Source: Mycobacterium bourgelatii (GTDB taxonomy: Bacteria > Actinomycetota > Actinomycetes > Mycobacteriales > Mycobacteriaceae). Taken from it: a stretch of DNA of 64,000 nt. Each line of letters begins with the position of its first letter. The stretch's first letter is position 1. The notes below the pieces were generated by a model. The model saw only the letters and a list, made by a program, of their open reading frames with translations. It made no database searches and had not been told where the DNA came from. The position numbers and the translations under genes were made by a program. The stretch lies in assembly GCF_010723575.1 (NCBI RefSeq), contig NZ_BLKZ01000001.1:3410001-3474000 (forward strand). The letters run 5' to 3'. Positions 31,519-39,276 of this stretch are shown in pieces.

Positions 31519-32005
31519 CGAAGGCGTCGACCACCGCCTGAACGTCCTGGCCCTCCTCGGCGACGTCGATGACGAGCCCGCGCTCGTCGGCGCCGAGGGG
31601 TTCCAGGGCATCGAACTGTGAGCTCACCAGGCCGGCCGGCATGAAGTGGCCGGTTCTGCCCGCCACCCGCTGGCGGATCAGTTCCTGCGAACCGTTGAGG
31701 TGCAGAAACGCGACGTGTTCGCAGTGCCGCCGCAGCTGATCACGGTATTGGCGCTTCAGCGCCGAGCAACTGGCCACGCCGCCGTCGCCGTGATCTGCCA
31801 ACCATTGCCCGACCCGCTCCAGCCACGGGTGACGGTCGTCATCGGTCAGGGCCTCACCGGCGGTCATCTTGTCGATGTTGGCCTGCGGATGCAGGTCGTC
31901 GGCATCGACGAACGCGACCCGCAACCGTTTGGCCAGGGCCTCCCCGACGGTGGACTTGCCCGAACCGGATACACCCATCACCACGACTACAGGTTGCGGT
32001 TCCAT
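31484..32005 (-). CDS. gntK: gluconokinase
   Basis: 173 residues, the usual size for thermoresistant-type gluconokinase, which phosphorylates gluconate to 6-phosphogluconate with ATP. The P-loop GVSGSGKST is at 11-19, followed by FVDADDLHPQANIDKMTAGE (substrate-binding DxDxxHP), DDDRHPWL, CSALKRQYRD and GHFMPAGLVSSQFDALEP. These match the family throughout. It overlaps the APH-like gene by 19 bp on the same strand, suggesting one transcript. Confidence 0.92.
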   Translation of the reverse strand: MEPQPVVVVMGVSGSGKSTVGEALAKRLRVAFVDADDLHPQANIDKMTAGEALTDDDRHPWLERVGQWLADHGDGGVASCSALKRQYRDQLRRHCEHVAFLHLNGSQELIRQRVAGRTGHFMPAGLVSSQFDALEPLGADERGLVIDVAEEGQDVQAVVDAFVKSATNASDDR

Positions 32006-34014
32006 TCCATCCAGCCCACGCCAGTGCGGCCATCCGCGGTGCTGAGACTGACCCAGGCGCGCGGGAACTGGCTCACCCGCCCGTCGAGCGCATCCAGGCG
32101 CACGGGGGCCTGCCCGCGCACCTCAACGTTGGCCTCGATGTCACCCGGCTGCAGCACTAGTTTCGCGCTGACCGGTAAACCGTTGTCGTCGAACACAGTT
32201 TGGATGTCCACCTGCTGTAGCTCGGTCACCGTCCCGGCGGCGTCCTGAAGGTAACCGATGCTGATCGCGGGGGTATTGGGAATGCGCAGGCTCAAGGCGT
32301 GCAGATGCGTTCCGTCGTCGAGATGCAGCGCGCTCCACATCCAGTCCATGCTCCACCAATCACGCACGCCCCAGGAGTGATCGCGTTGTGCGGGAACCGA
32401 ATCGAATTGGTAGCGAGCGGCCTGCGGTCCGGTCCCGACGGTCACCTCCCCCGAGACGAGGCACGGGATCTCGTAGCGGGTGGTCACTCGGTACCGGTAC
32501 GGGGTTCCGACGGTGGTCCACACGAGGTCCAGTGCCAGCTCGACGGGATCACCCGACTCAGCGCGCAGTAACGCCGACGGGTCCGGATACGCCTTACCCG
32601 TTGCGCGCACCTGGACTCGGTAGGTCTGCAGCGGTGCGCTAGCCGAGTGGGCGAACTCGATGGCGTCGGTGCGCAGCGCCCAAGGGTCTTCGGGCAGTGG
32701 AACTTCGACGTCGGCCACGGCGATCGTCGGACGATCTGGTCCGCAGAACAAACCATGGAACCACGCCGTGCGCTGGTTCGGTATCAGACCGAGCCGGAAC
32801 CAGCCGCCCAATCCCTGTGCGGCATCGACGAAGTCGGCATACCAACTTTCGCTCCACAATGGTTCGTCGCCGGCGGGGTGGGCAAGTTCGTCCTCGTCTG
32901 AAGGACGAAGCGACTCGGGTGTGGCGGGGGTTGGAAGCGTCGCCAACGCGTCGGTGTCCAACGCGTGATCGCAGTGGCGTTGCAACATCGTCATGAACAT
33001 CCGGTCGCCTCGCTCGGTCTGCACCACCAGCATCGACGAGACGATAGCCATCATGACGCCGAAAAAGCTTTGCCGACGCACACCTTCGACCACCTCGGCC
33101 AGGCTGATCGGCGCATCGGGACCGAGCGCCTGGTGATACGCAGCCAGCAGTGAGTCGTAGTGAGCCCGGCGGTCCGGGCTCGGCAGGGAACCGCCCAGGA
33201 AGTAGGCCAGGTCGGTCAGTGCCGCGCCCCAGGAAACGGTCTGCCAGTCCACCACCGTCAGCGGGCGGTCGGCGTCCGGGGTGCCGAACAGCATGTTGTC
33301 CAAGCGGTAGTCGCCGTGCACCAAGCCCTGGATGCCGGGATCCCGGGCCGCATAGCCGTCGAACGCCTCGACCAGTCGTTCGCACACCACGCGATGTTCC
33401 GGCGCGATCTGGTCGGCATAGCGCTCGACGAAGCCGGCATAGAGTCCGGCGATCATCGCCTGGTTGAGCGGCGCATCGCGGTTGAGCCACGGCGCGTCGG
33501 CCAGGGTGGCGTCGCCGAGCAGTGGACCTTGCATCCGGCCCAGCTCGGTGACCGCCAGCATGGCTTGTTCGGCTGTGGCACCGGCGATTTCGTCGCCGAC
33601 GGCGGCTGGCCCGGCGTCACCGAGCAGCAGGTCGAACACCCCGGTCGCGGTGTCGACGGCGGCGTGGTAGCAGGGCGCGATCGGTCCGGGCAAGCGCGGC
33701 GCGATGTCCCGGTAGAAACGAACCTCGCGTTCGTAGAGCCCCATCGCCAACCCGGTCTGCCGGCTCACCGGGTCGGTGGCGGCGACCTTGAGCACCACCG
33801 AGTCCGGGCGGGCGTTGTCCGGGTGGTCGTCGGCGTAGGTCAGCCGGATCCGGTAGCAGTCGCTCATCTGGCCGGTGCCGATGCGCTCGACGGCGAAGTC
33901 GGAGACGGTTCCCGCTCCGATGACGCTGGTCAGCCATGAGGTGGTGAGGTCATCGGGTCGTTCTATCGCATGGCCGAGGTCTTGCTGGGCATCTCGTTCG
34001 GCGGCTGGGTCCAT
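31987..34014 (-). CDS. aminoglycoside phosphotransferase (APH)-like protein with a second C-terminal domain
   Basis: 675 residues from ATG at 34014, five bases after the lipT stop. Residues ~30-340 form an APH/choline-kinase-like fold with the catalytic loop HGDYRLDN and the metal-binding VVDWQTVSWG. Residues ~360-675 form a beta-rich domain (WYADFVDAAQGLGGWFRLGL, WFHGLFCGPDRP, HSWGVRDWWSMDW) resembling a DUF7064-type or hydroxysteroid-linked module. Fusions of this sort are common in mycobacteria and often near lipid or steroid genes; antibiotic resistance should not be assumed. An upstream extension of the frame lies inside lipT and was rejected. Confidence 0.82.
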   Translation of the reverse strand: MDPAAERDAQQDLGHAIERPDDLTTSWLTSVIGAGTVSDFAVERIGTGQMSDCYRIRLTYADDHPDNARPDSVVLKVAATDPVSRQTGLAMGLYEREVRFYRDIAPRLPGPIAPCYHAAVDTATGVFDLLLGDAGPAAVGDEIAGATAEQAMLAVTELGRMQGPLLGDATLADAPWLNRDAPLNQAMIAGLYAGFVERYADQIAPEHRVVCERLVEAFDGYAARDPGIQGLVHGDYRLDNMLFGTPDADRPLTVVDWQTVSWGAALTDLAYFLGGSLPSPDRRAHYDSLLAAYHQALGPDAPISLAEVVEGVRRQSFFGVMMAIVSSMLVVQTERGDRMFMTMLQRHCDHALDTDALATLPTPATPESLRPSDEDELAHPAGDEPLWSESWYADFVDAAQGLGGWFRLGLIPNQRTAWFHGLFCGPDRPTIAVADVEVPLPEDPWALRTDAIEFAHSASAPLQTYRVQVRATGKAYPDPSALLRAESGDPVELALDLVWTTVGTPYRYRVTTRYEIPCLVSGEVTVGTGPQAARYQFDSVPAQRDHSWGVRDWWSMDWMWSALHLDDGTHLHALSLRIPNTPAISIGYLQDAAGTVTELQQVDIQTVFDDNGLPVSAKLVLQPGDIEANVEVRGQAPVRLDALDGRVSQFPRAWVSLSTADGRTGVGWMEWNRNL

Positions 34015-34019
34015 GACCG

Positions 34020-35525
34020 TCAGCGTGCCAGGGAGAACCCGTCCCACGCCATCCTGCGGTGTTGGTGCGGATCGAACTCGACGCGGCATTTGCGGTCGAA
34101 AACCATCACGGCCCTGTCTGCCTGCGTGTATGCCGGCCAGTCCCCGCCCGGTACGCCGGTTCGGCTGAACGCGCGCCAGCGCCGTTGCACCTCGTTGCTC
34201 ACCCACAATGCGGTGCGCCGGTCGGCGCCCACCGTCAACAAGGCCCCTAACCGGGTGCGATAGATGTCGAAGACGGCGAACAGCTCGGTGGCATGCGTGG
34301 CGCCGAAACCGGCCCAGCGCAGCGCACGGGGAGCGTAGTCGTAGCGGTACATGAACGTCGGCGCGTGCCGGCCGTGCGCTTCGGCGATCTGCCACGCGGC
34401 GACGCCGAAGGCGAAATCGCCGCCGAGCTGGATGCATGCCTCCGGCTTGGGGTAGTCGGGGTATGCGGCCGTAATGCGGTCCCGCACATCGGGTTCCAAG
34501 TCCGCGAACAGCTCCTCGACCATCGTTTTGTTGGTCGGCAGCATGCCCAGAAAGCGGGTGAACAGGCGACCCTCTTCGGCGTTGCTTCCGACGATGAGCG
34601 GCACCCGGTGGGCCTTGCCCGAGCGCATGGCGTCCACGGGATCCATGGGCAGATAGTCGTCGCCGAACATGGGGCCCAGGGGAAAGGCCCCTAGCCGATT
34701 TTGCATGTTCTGGTCGATCAGGCGATGTTGGGTTTCGACCAGTTGAGCGGCGGATGCCCGCATCAGCACGCTGGCCGCATCCTGGGTCCGCGCACCCAGC
34801 AGGTGGGCGAAACGCCGCGCGAACTCCGCCGCCGTTTCCGCCGAACGCGTCATGCCCGCCGCGGGACTTTCCGAAATCGCCCGCGCGAACAGGCCTTTGG
34901 CTGCGGGCACCGCCAAGAGGGTGGCGGTGATATGCGCCCCGGCGCTTTCGCCGAAGATGGTGACGTTGTCCGGGTCGCCGCCGAAATTGGCGATGTTGTC
35001 CCGCACCCACCGCAGCGCCAACACCAGATCGCGCAGATAAAGGTTGCTGTCGATTGGATTCTCCGGCGTCGACAGCGAGGACAGGTCTAAACACCCGAGC
35101 GCGCCGAACCGGTAGTTGACCGACACGTAGACACAGCCGCGGCGAGCCAGGGCTGCGCCGTCGTAGATCGGAGTGGCCGAGCTGCCCATCATGTACCCGC
35201 CGCCGTGGATGAAGACCATGACCGGCAGCGGCTCGGCGGCCGGGCTCTGCGGGGTCACCACGTTGAGGGTGAGGCAGTCTTCGCCCATTGGCTGGTACTT
35301 ACCCGGGGCCAGCATGGTGTAGCGCTTTAGCTGCGGCGCGCAGTTGCCGAAACCGTGGCAGTAACGCACCCCGGACCAGGGCTGCACGGGTTGCGGGGCA
35401 CGCAGGCGCAACGGCCCCACCGGCGGCTTGGCATAGGGGATGGATCGCCAGCGGTTGACCCCGTCACGGGTGAAGCCTTCGACGGTTCCGGCGGTGGTGC
35501 GTGCGCGAATGGTTCGCTCATGCAT
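34020..35525 (-). CDS. lipT: type B carboxylesterase LipT
   Basis: 501 residues. This alpha/beta hydrolase has the carboxylesterase-B signature: oxyanion motif VFIHGGGYMMG near 104-114, EDCLTLNVV, and nucleophile Ser194 in FGESAGAHIT. The acidic and His residues follow in the C-terminal half (GSNAEEGRLF; FGATHATELFAVF). It hydrolyses short or medium ester substrates; the natural one is unknown. Position beside lppI matches lipT (Rv2045c) of M. tuberculosis. Confidence 0.9.
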   Translation of the reverse strand: MHERTIRARTTAGTVEGFTRDGVNRWRSIPYAKPPVGPLRLRAPQPVQPWSGVRYCHGFGNCAPQLKRYTMLAPGKYQPMGEDCLTLNVVTPQSPAAEPLPVMVFIHGGGYMMGSSATPIYDGAALARRGCVYVSVNYRFGALGCLDLSSLSTPENPIDSNLYLRDLVLALRWVRDNIANFGGDPDNVTIFGESAGAHITATLLAVPAAKGLFARAISESPAAGMTRSAETAAEFARRFAHLLGARTQDAASVLMRASAAQLVETQHRLIDQNMQNRLGAFPLGPMFGDDYLPMDPVDAMRSGKAHRVPLIVGSNAEEGRLFTRFLGMLPTNKTMVEELFADLEPDVRDRITAAYPDYPKPEACIQLGGDFAFGVAAWQIAEAHGRHAPTFMYRYDYAPRALRWAGFGATHATELFAVFDIYRTRLGALLTVGADRRTALWVSNEVQRRWRAFSRTGVPGGDWPAYTQADRAVMVFDRKCRVEFDPHQHRRMAWDGFSLAR

Positions 35526-35604
35526 ACAGCGACGGTAACCGACACTATGGACGTAGTGCGCGCTGAGCGCCCGAATTCCGGCGCGTGGCGGCTAGCCTGA
35601 GGAA

Positions 35605-36288
35605 ATGCGAAAAGCCGTGCTGCTGGCTGTGTCGTTGCTGATAGCCGGGTGCTCGCAGACCGGCGGCGATCACCCGGCGGGTTCCCAGACCAGCTCCGCA
35701 CCTAGTTCGACCATCACCAAGATTCCGTCGGTCAGCAATCCGCCGGCGGCCGCACCCGCACCGTCCGCCGGGGCACCGATCTCGGCGGTGATCGCTTGGA
35801 TCGAGGCAGGTCATCCGGCTGATCCGGCCCGGTACCACAGCGCGACGCGCGACGGCGCCACCACTGCGCTCGGCAACGACGTCGCGTTTTCCGCCGCGGG
35901 AGGTTCGGTGGTCTGCATGACCGACTCGAAACACACCGGTGGCGCGTTGTCCTGCCTGGTCAAGCTGACCAATCCGCCTCCTGCCCCGCCGACGGCCTAC
36001 GGAGAGTGGAAGGGCGGTTGGGTCGACTTCGACGGCACCAACTTGCAGGTCGGGTCGGCGCGCGGCGACCCCGGCCCGTTCGTCAACGGCAACGGCCCCG
36101 AGTTGGCCGGCGGGGACTCGTTGCAGTTCGGCGATTTCCGCTGCCGCGCCGACCAAACCGGTGCGGTGTGCGTGAACTATGCCCATCAGTCGGCGGCTCG
36201 GCTGGTTCCCGCCGGGATCGAACCGTTCGGTTGCCTGCGCTCGGTTCCCCCGCCCGATGGTGTCGGCACGGCGTTCAGTTGTTCATGA
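35605..36288 (+). CDS. lppI: lipoprotein LppI
   Basis: 227 residues with a lipoprotein signal (RKAVLLAVSLLIAGC) and lipobox LIAGC, the modified Cys at residue 16. The mature part is Ser/Pro-rich, then folded with several cysteines (SVVCMTD, GALSCLVK, DFRCRAD, GAVCVNY, FGCLRS, FSCS) that could pair as disulfides. It should be anchored on the outer face of the plasma membrane. Its place, divergent from lipT, matches lppI (Rv2046). Its 3' end overlaps the convergent SDR gene by 14 bp. Confidence 0.85.
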   Translation: MRKAVLLAVSLLIAGCSQTGGDHPAGSQTSSAPSSTITKIPSVSNPPAAAPAPSAGAPISAVIAWIEAGHPADPARYHSATRDGATTALGNDVAFSAAGGSVVCMTDSKHTGGALSCLVKLTNPPPAPPTAYGEWKGGWVDFDGTNLQVGSARGDPGPFVNGNGPELAGGDSLQFGDFRCRADQTGAVCVNYAHQSAARLVPAGIEPFGCLRSVPPPDGVGTAFSCS

Positions 36289-37243
36289 TCGTCGCGAAGA
36301 GCTCGCTCATCTCGTCGGCCGGACCTCCCGGAACGGTGTAGCCCGTTTCGTCGCGGATCTCGTCGAGGTGGTCGCGCACATCCTCGACCGACAGCGCCGG
36401 ACGGTGGAAACCCCGGGTCCGGCCGATGAAGAAACGTGAGACATGCCCCGCGCCCACCGTGTAGACCTCGCCGGAGACCGGGCAGTCCGGGTGCGTCAGG
36501 AAGGCAGCCACCGGGGCCACCAGTGCGGGGTCCAGCTTCCGAAGGTATTGATTGGCAAGGTCATCCAGTATTGCCCGCGCCGCCGGGTCGTCCGGTGGGG
36601 CGGCGCTTTCCAGGGATCGTGCCAGCATTCGCGTGTAGGCGATTGGGGCGATGGCATTGACCTTGATGTTGTGGTCGGCGCCTTCGGCGGCGAGCACGCG
36701 GGTAAGACCGATCAGCCCGGTCTTGGCGGCGCCGTAGTTGCTCATGTTGACGGCACCCAGAATTCCCGCGGCCGAACAGGTGTTGAGGATCCGACCGTAG
36801 CGCTGCCCGCGCATCACCCGCCACGCCGGCCTGGTGACATGGAAGGCGCCTCTCAGGTGTACATCCAGTAGCGGTTCGAACCGCTCGGCCGTCATGTCTT
36901 CGAACGGGGCGTCGCCGACGATTCCGGCGTTGTTGATCAGGATGTCGATTCGCCCCCAGGCGGTAAGCGCGGCTTCGATGATCGCTTGGCCGCCTTCGGG
37001 ACTGGCCACACTGTGGGTGTCGGCGATGGCTTCACCACCGTGGTGTTGGATTTCATTTGCAGTGTCGTAGGCGGGGTTGGCCGTCTCGCTGTTGGCGCCT
37101 TCGCCGGTAACGGATCCGCCGACGTCGTTGACCACGACCCGGGCGCCGCGCGACGCAAGCAGCAGCGCGTACTCCCTGCCCAACCCGCCGCCGGCGCCGG
37201 TGATGACGGCGACTTGCCCGTCGAACCGCAGTTCGTTGGTCAC
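36275..37243 (-). CDS. short-chain dehydrogenase/reductase, 3-hydroxyacyl-CoA dehydrogenase-like
   Basis: 322 residues. The NAD(P)-binding motif TGAGGGLG is at 15-22 and NNAG at 104-107; the catalytic set is Ser157 (NTCSAAG), Tyr170 and Lys174 (YGAAK). The VVVNDVGGS segment and the extra C-terminal part are typical of the peroxisomal multifunctional-enzyme type of SDR (HSD17B4-like), which act in fatty-acid or steroid side-chain beta-oxidation. It lies 23 bp after the P450 gene on the same strand, so the pair probably works together on a lipid or sterol substrate. Confidence 0.87.
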   Translation of the reverse strand: MTNELRFDGQVAVITGAGGGLGREYALLLASRGARVVVNDVGGSVTGEGANSETANPAYDTANEIQHHGGEAIADTHSVASPEGGQAIIEAALTAWGRIDILINNAGIVGDAPFEDMTAERFEPLLDVHLRGAFHVTRPAWRVMRGQRYGRILNTCSAAGILGAVNMSNYGAAKTGLIGLTRVLAAEGADHNIKVNAIAPIAYTRMLARSLESAAPPDDPAARAILDDLANQYLRKLDPALVAPVAAFLTHPDCPVSGEVYTVGAGHVSRFFIGRTRGFHRPALSVEDVRDHLDEIRDETGYTVPGGPADEMSELFATIMNN

Positions 37244-37266
37244 TGAAGCCCTTTCCCGGACGTCGT

Positions 37267-38484
37267 TTACCAGCTGACCGGGAGCTCTTTCATGCCGTAG
37301 ATGTCGGATTCCTTGAAACGCAGCTCATCCGGCGACACGGCCAACTGGAGCCCGGGCAGTTGTCGGGCCAGCGTGGCGAAGGCGACCTGCATCTCGACGC
37401 GGGCTAGATTGGCGCCGATGCACTGGTGGACTCCGTAGCCGAAGCCCAAGTGACCGCGGGTGTTTCGATCTGGATTCAGTGTTTCGGGACTGTCGGTGAA
37501 TTCGGTGTCCCAGTTTCCGGCGGGCAGGTTCATCACGACGGCGTCCCCGGCTTTGATCAACTGTCCGCCGAGCACGAAGTCCTCGGTCGCGATCCGATCC
37601 ACCTGGCTGTGCACGATGCTCAGATAGCGCATCAGTTCTTCGACGATGTTGGCGACCACCATGTTGTCGTCGGTTTGGCCCAACCGCGCGTACACGTCGG
37701 GATTCTCTAGTAGCGCAACAGTTCCCAGAGCAATCATGTTGGCCGTGGTTTCATGGCCCGCCTGCATCATGATCACGCTGCTCATCGCCGCCGTCTCGTT
37801 GTCGAGCTGACCGGTCGCGATGTAGTCGGTGGCCAGCCGACTGATCATGTCGTCACCCGGCTCGCGCACTTTACGTTCGATCAGTTCGTGGATGTAGGCG
37901 AACATGACCCCGAACGACGCTCCCCTCTCCTCGTCGGTGGACTTGGAGTCGAGACCGACCGTGGTGTGGTGCTGGAAGAGTCCGAGGTCTTCCGGCGGCA
38001 CGCCGAGCAACAGCGCGATGACCATCGACGGTACGGGCAAGGCGAATTCACGAACCAGGTCGGCCGGCGGCCCGTTGCTGATCATCTCGTCCAGGTAGTG
38101 GTCGACCATCTCCTGGATCTGCGGGCGCATGGCTTCGGTTCGTCGAAAGGTGAAGTTGGTGGTCAACATTCGCCGCAACCGGTGGTGCTCGGGGTCGTCG
38201 GCGCGGGCGAACATGACCGGCGGCGGTTTGTCGCCCGAGCCGGGCGGCTTGACGACGGCGGGGATGGTATCCGCGGACAGTCGCGGATCGACCAACGCCG
38301 CCCTGATGTCGTGGTAACGGCTCACCATCCACGCGGGCTTACCGTGGTACATGACGCGCTGCAGACCGGATTCCGCACGCCAGGCGGCGAATTCGGGCGG
38401 CGGCTGCAACGGGCAGTGTGCGGGACGCGGGACGGGGACGACCGGGAGATCGGTGTCCGAGCGGAAATCGGAAGTTGTTGACAT
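37267..38484 (-). CDS. cytochrome P450
   Basis: 405 residues from ATG at 38484. The I-helix oxygen-binding motif AGHETT is at about 242-247, the K-helix EELMRYL near 283, and the heme-binding FGYGVHQCIG has its Cys ligand near 355. It is a soluble bacterial class I P450 that would need ferredoxin and reductase partners, none encoded nearby. Family number and substrate cannot be given. It is transcribed before the SDR gene and diverges from a TetR regulator. Confidence 0.92.
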   Translation of the reverse strand: MSTTSDFRSDTDLPVVPVPRPAHCPLQPPPEFAAWRAESGLQRVMYHGKPAWMVSRYHDIRAALVDPRLSADTIPAVVKPPGSGDKPPPVMFARADDPEHHRLRRMLTTNFTFRRTEAMRPQIQEMVDHYLDEMISNGPPADLVREFALPVPSMVIALLLGVPPEDLGLFQHHTTVGLDSKSTDEERGASFGVMFAYIHELIERKVREPGDDMISRLATDYIATGQLDNETAAMSSVIMMQAGHETTANMIALGTVALLENPDVYARLGQTDDNMVVANIVEELMRYLSIVHSQVDRIATEDFVLGGQLIKAGDAVVMNLPAGNWDTEFTDSPETLNPDRNTRGHLGFGYGVHQCIGANLARVEMQVAFATLARQLPGLQLAVSPDELRFKESDIYGMKELPVSW

Positions 38485-38503
38485 CAGCACCGTTTCCGTT
38501 AAA

Positions 38504-38533
38504 TGTCAGTTATCTGTCAGTTACGCTGAGCGT
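38504..38533. promoter_or_regulatory. tandem TGTCAGTTA boxes and palindrome, candidate TetR operator
   Basis: In the 104-bp gap between the divergent P450 and TetR genes, TGTCAGTTA occurs at 38504-38512 and again at 38515-38523, an 11-bp period or about one helical turn. It is followed at 38523-38533 by the perfect palindrome ACGCTGAGCGT. A regulator bound here would cover both promoters. Confidence 0.5.
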
Positions 38534-38588
38534 AGACTTCGGCCAATTGGCAGTCAACGGGCAGTCAAACGATCAACTAGGGACGACG

Positions 38589-39215
38589 ATGACCGCGGTT
38601 GAGGATCGACCATTGCGAGCCGATGCGGCCCGTAACGTCGACCGCATCGTGCGCGCCGCGCGCGACGTCTACCGCGAACTGGGTGCCGACGCACCGATCG
38701 AGGCCATCGCCCGCCGCGCTGGCGTCGGCGAACGCACCCTGTACCGCAGATTTCCGGCCAAGGCCGATCTGGTCAGGGCCACACTGGAAAGCATCGCCGA
38801 GGGTCTCACCCCGACGATCGAGGATGCCCGTCGAGCCGACGACCCAGTGGACGGGATCGCCCGACTGCTCGAAGCGGCGATATCGCTTGCGTCGCAGGAA
38901 CACCACTTACTGACCGCGGCCCACCAGGCCGGCTCACTGACCATGGACATCTCGGCCGAGCTTGATGACGCGCTCGCCGAGCTTGCACGCCGCGGTCAAG
39001 AGGCCGGCCTCATTCGCAACGACTTGGTTGCCGACGATCTGCCGCGTTTGATCGCGATGCTGCACAGCGTGTTATGGACGATGGAACCGGGCAGCGACAG
39101 CTGGCGACGTTATCTCGCTTTGGTTTTGGACGCGATATCCACGCGTCCGGCACAGCCGTTGCCCCCGGCGCCACCGTTCCGCTATGACACCGAATCGAGC
39201 GGTTGGCCTTTGTAA
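38589..39215 (+). CDS. TetR-family transcriptional regulator
   Basis: 208 residues from ATG at 38589. The HTH is canonical: IVRAARDVYRELGADAPIEA, then RRAGVGERTLYRRFPAKADL. The C-terminal half is the helical ligand-binding domain. It diverges from the P450-SDR pair and, by the usual pattern, represses that pair and itself until a ligand, perhaps the P450 substrate, is present. The longer frame from 38418 runs through the operator region and was rejected. Confidence 0.9.
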   Translation: MTAVEDRPLRADAARNVDRIVRAARDVYRELGADAPIEAIARRAGVGERTLYRRFPAKADLVRATLESIAEGLTPTIEDARRADDPVDGIARLLEAAISLASQEHHLLTAAHQAGSLTMDISAELDDALAELARRGQEAGLIRNDLVADDLPRLIAMLHSVLWTMEPGSDSWRRYLALVLDAISTRPAQPLPPAPPFRYDTESSGWPL

Positions 39216-39276
39216 AAGGTGTTGTAGCAGGTGTTGAGGGCGGCGACCGGCGTGCGGTTTCCCGACCCCGCCCCGC

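Noticed and set aside
31987..34014. Aminoglycoside resistance gene
   Set aside because: The APH fold is broad, and the protein is twice the size of resistance enzymes with a second unrelated domain; resistance cannot be inferred.
34020..35094. N-terminal extension of the APH-like frame through lipT
   Set aside because: The extension lies in the wrong frame of a well-supported carboxylesterase; the APH-like domain starts at 34014.
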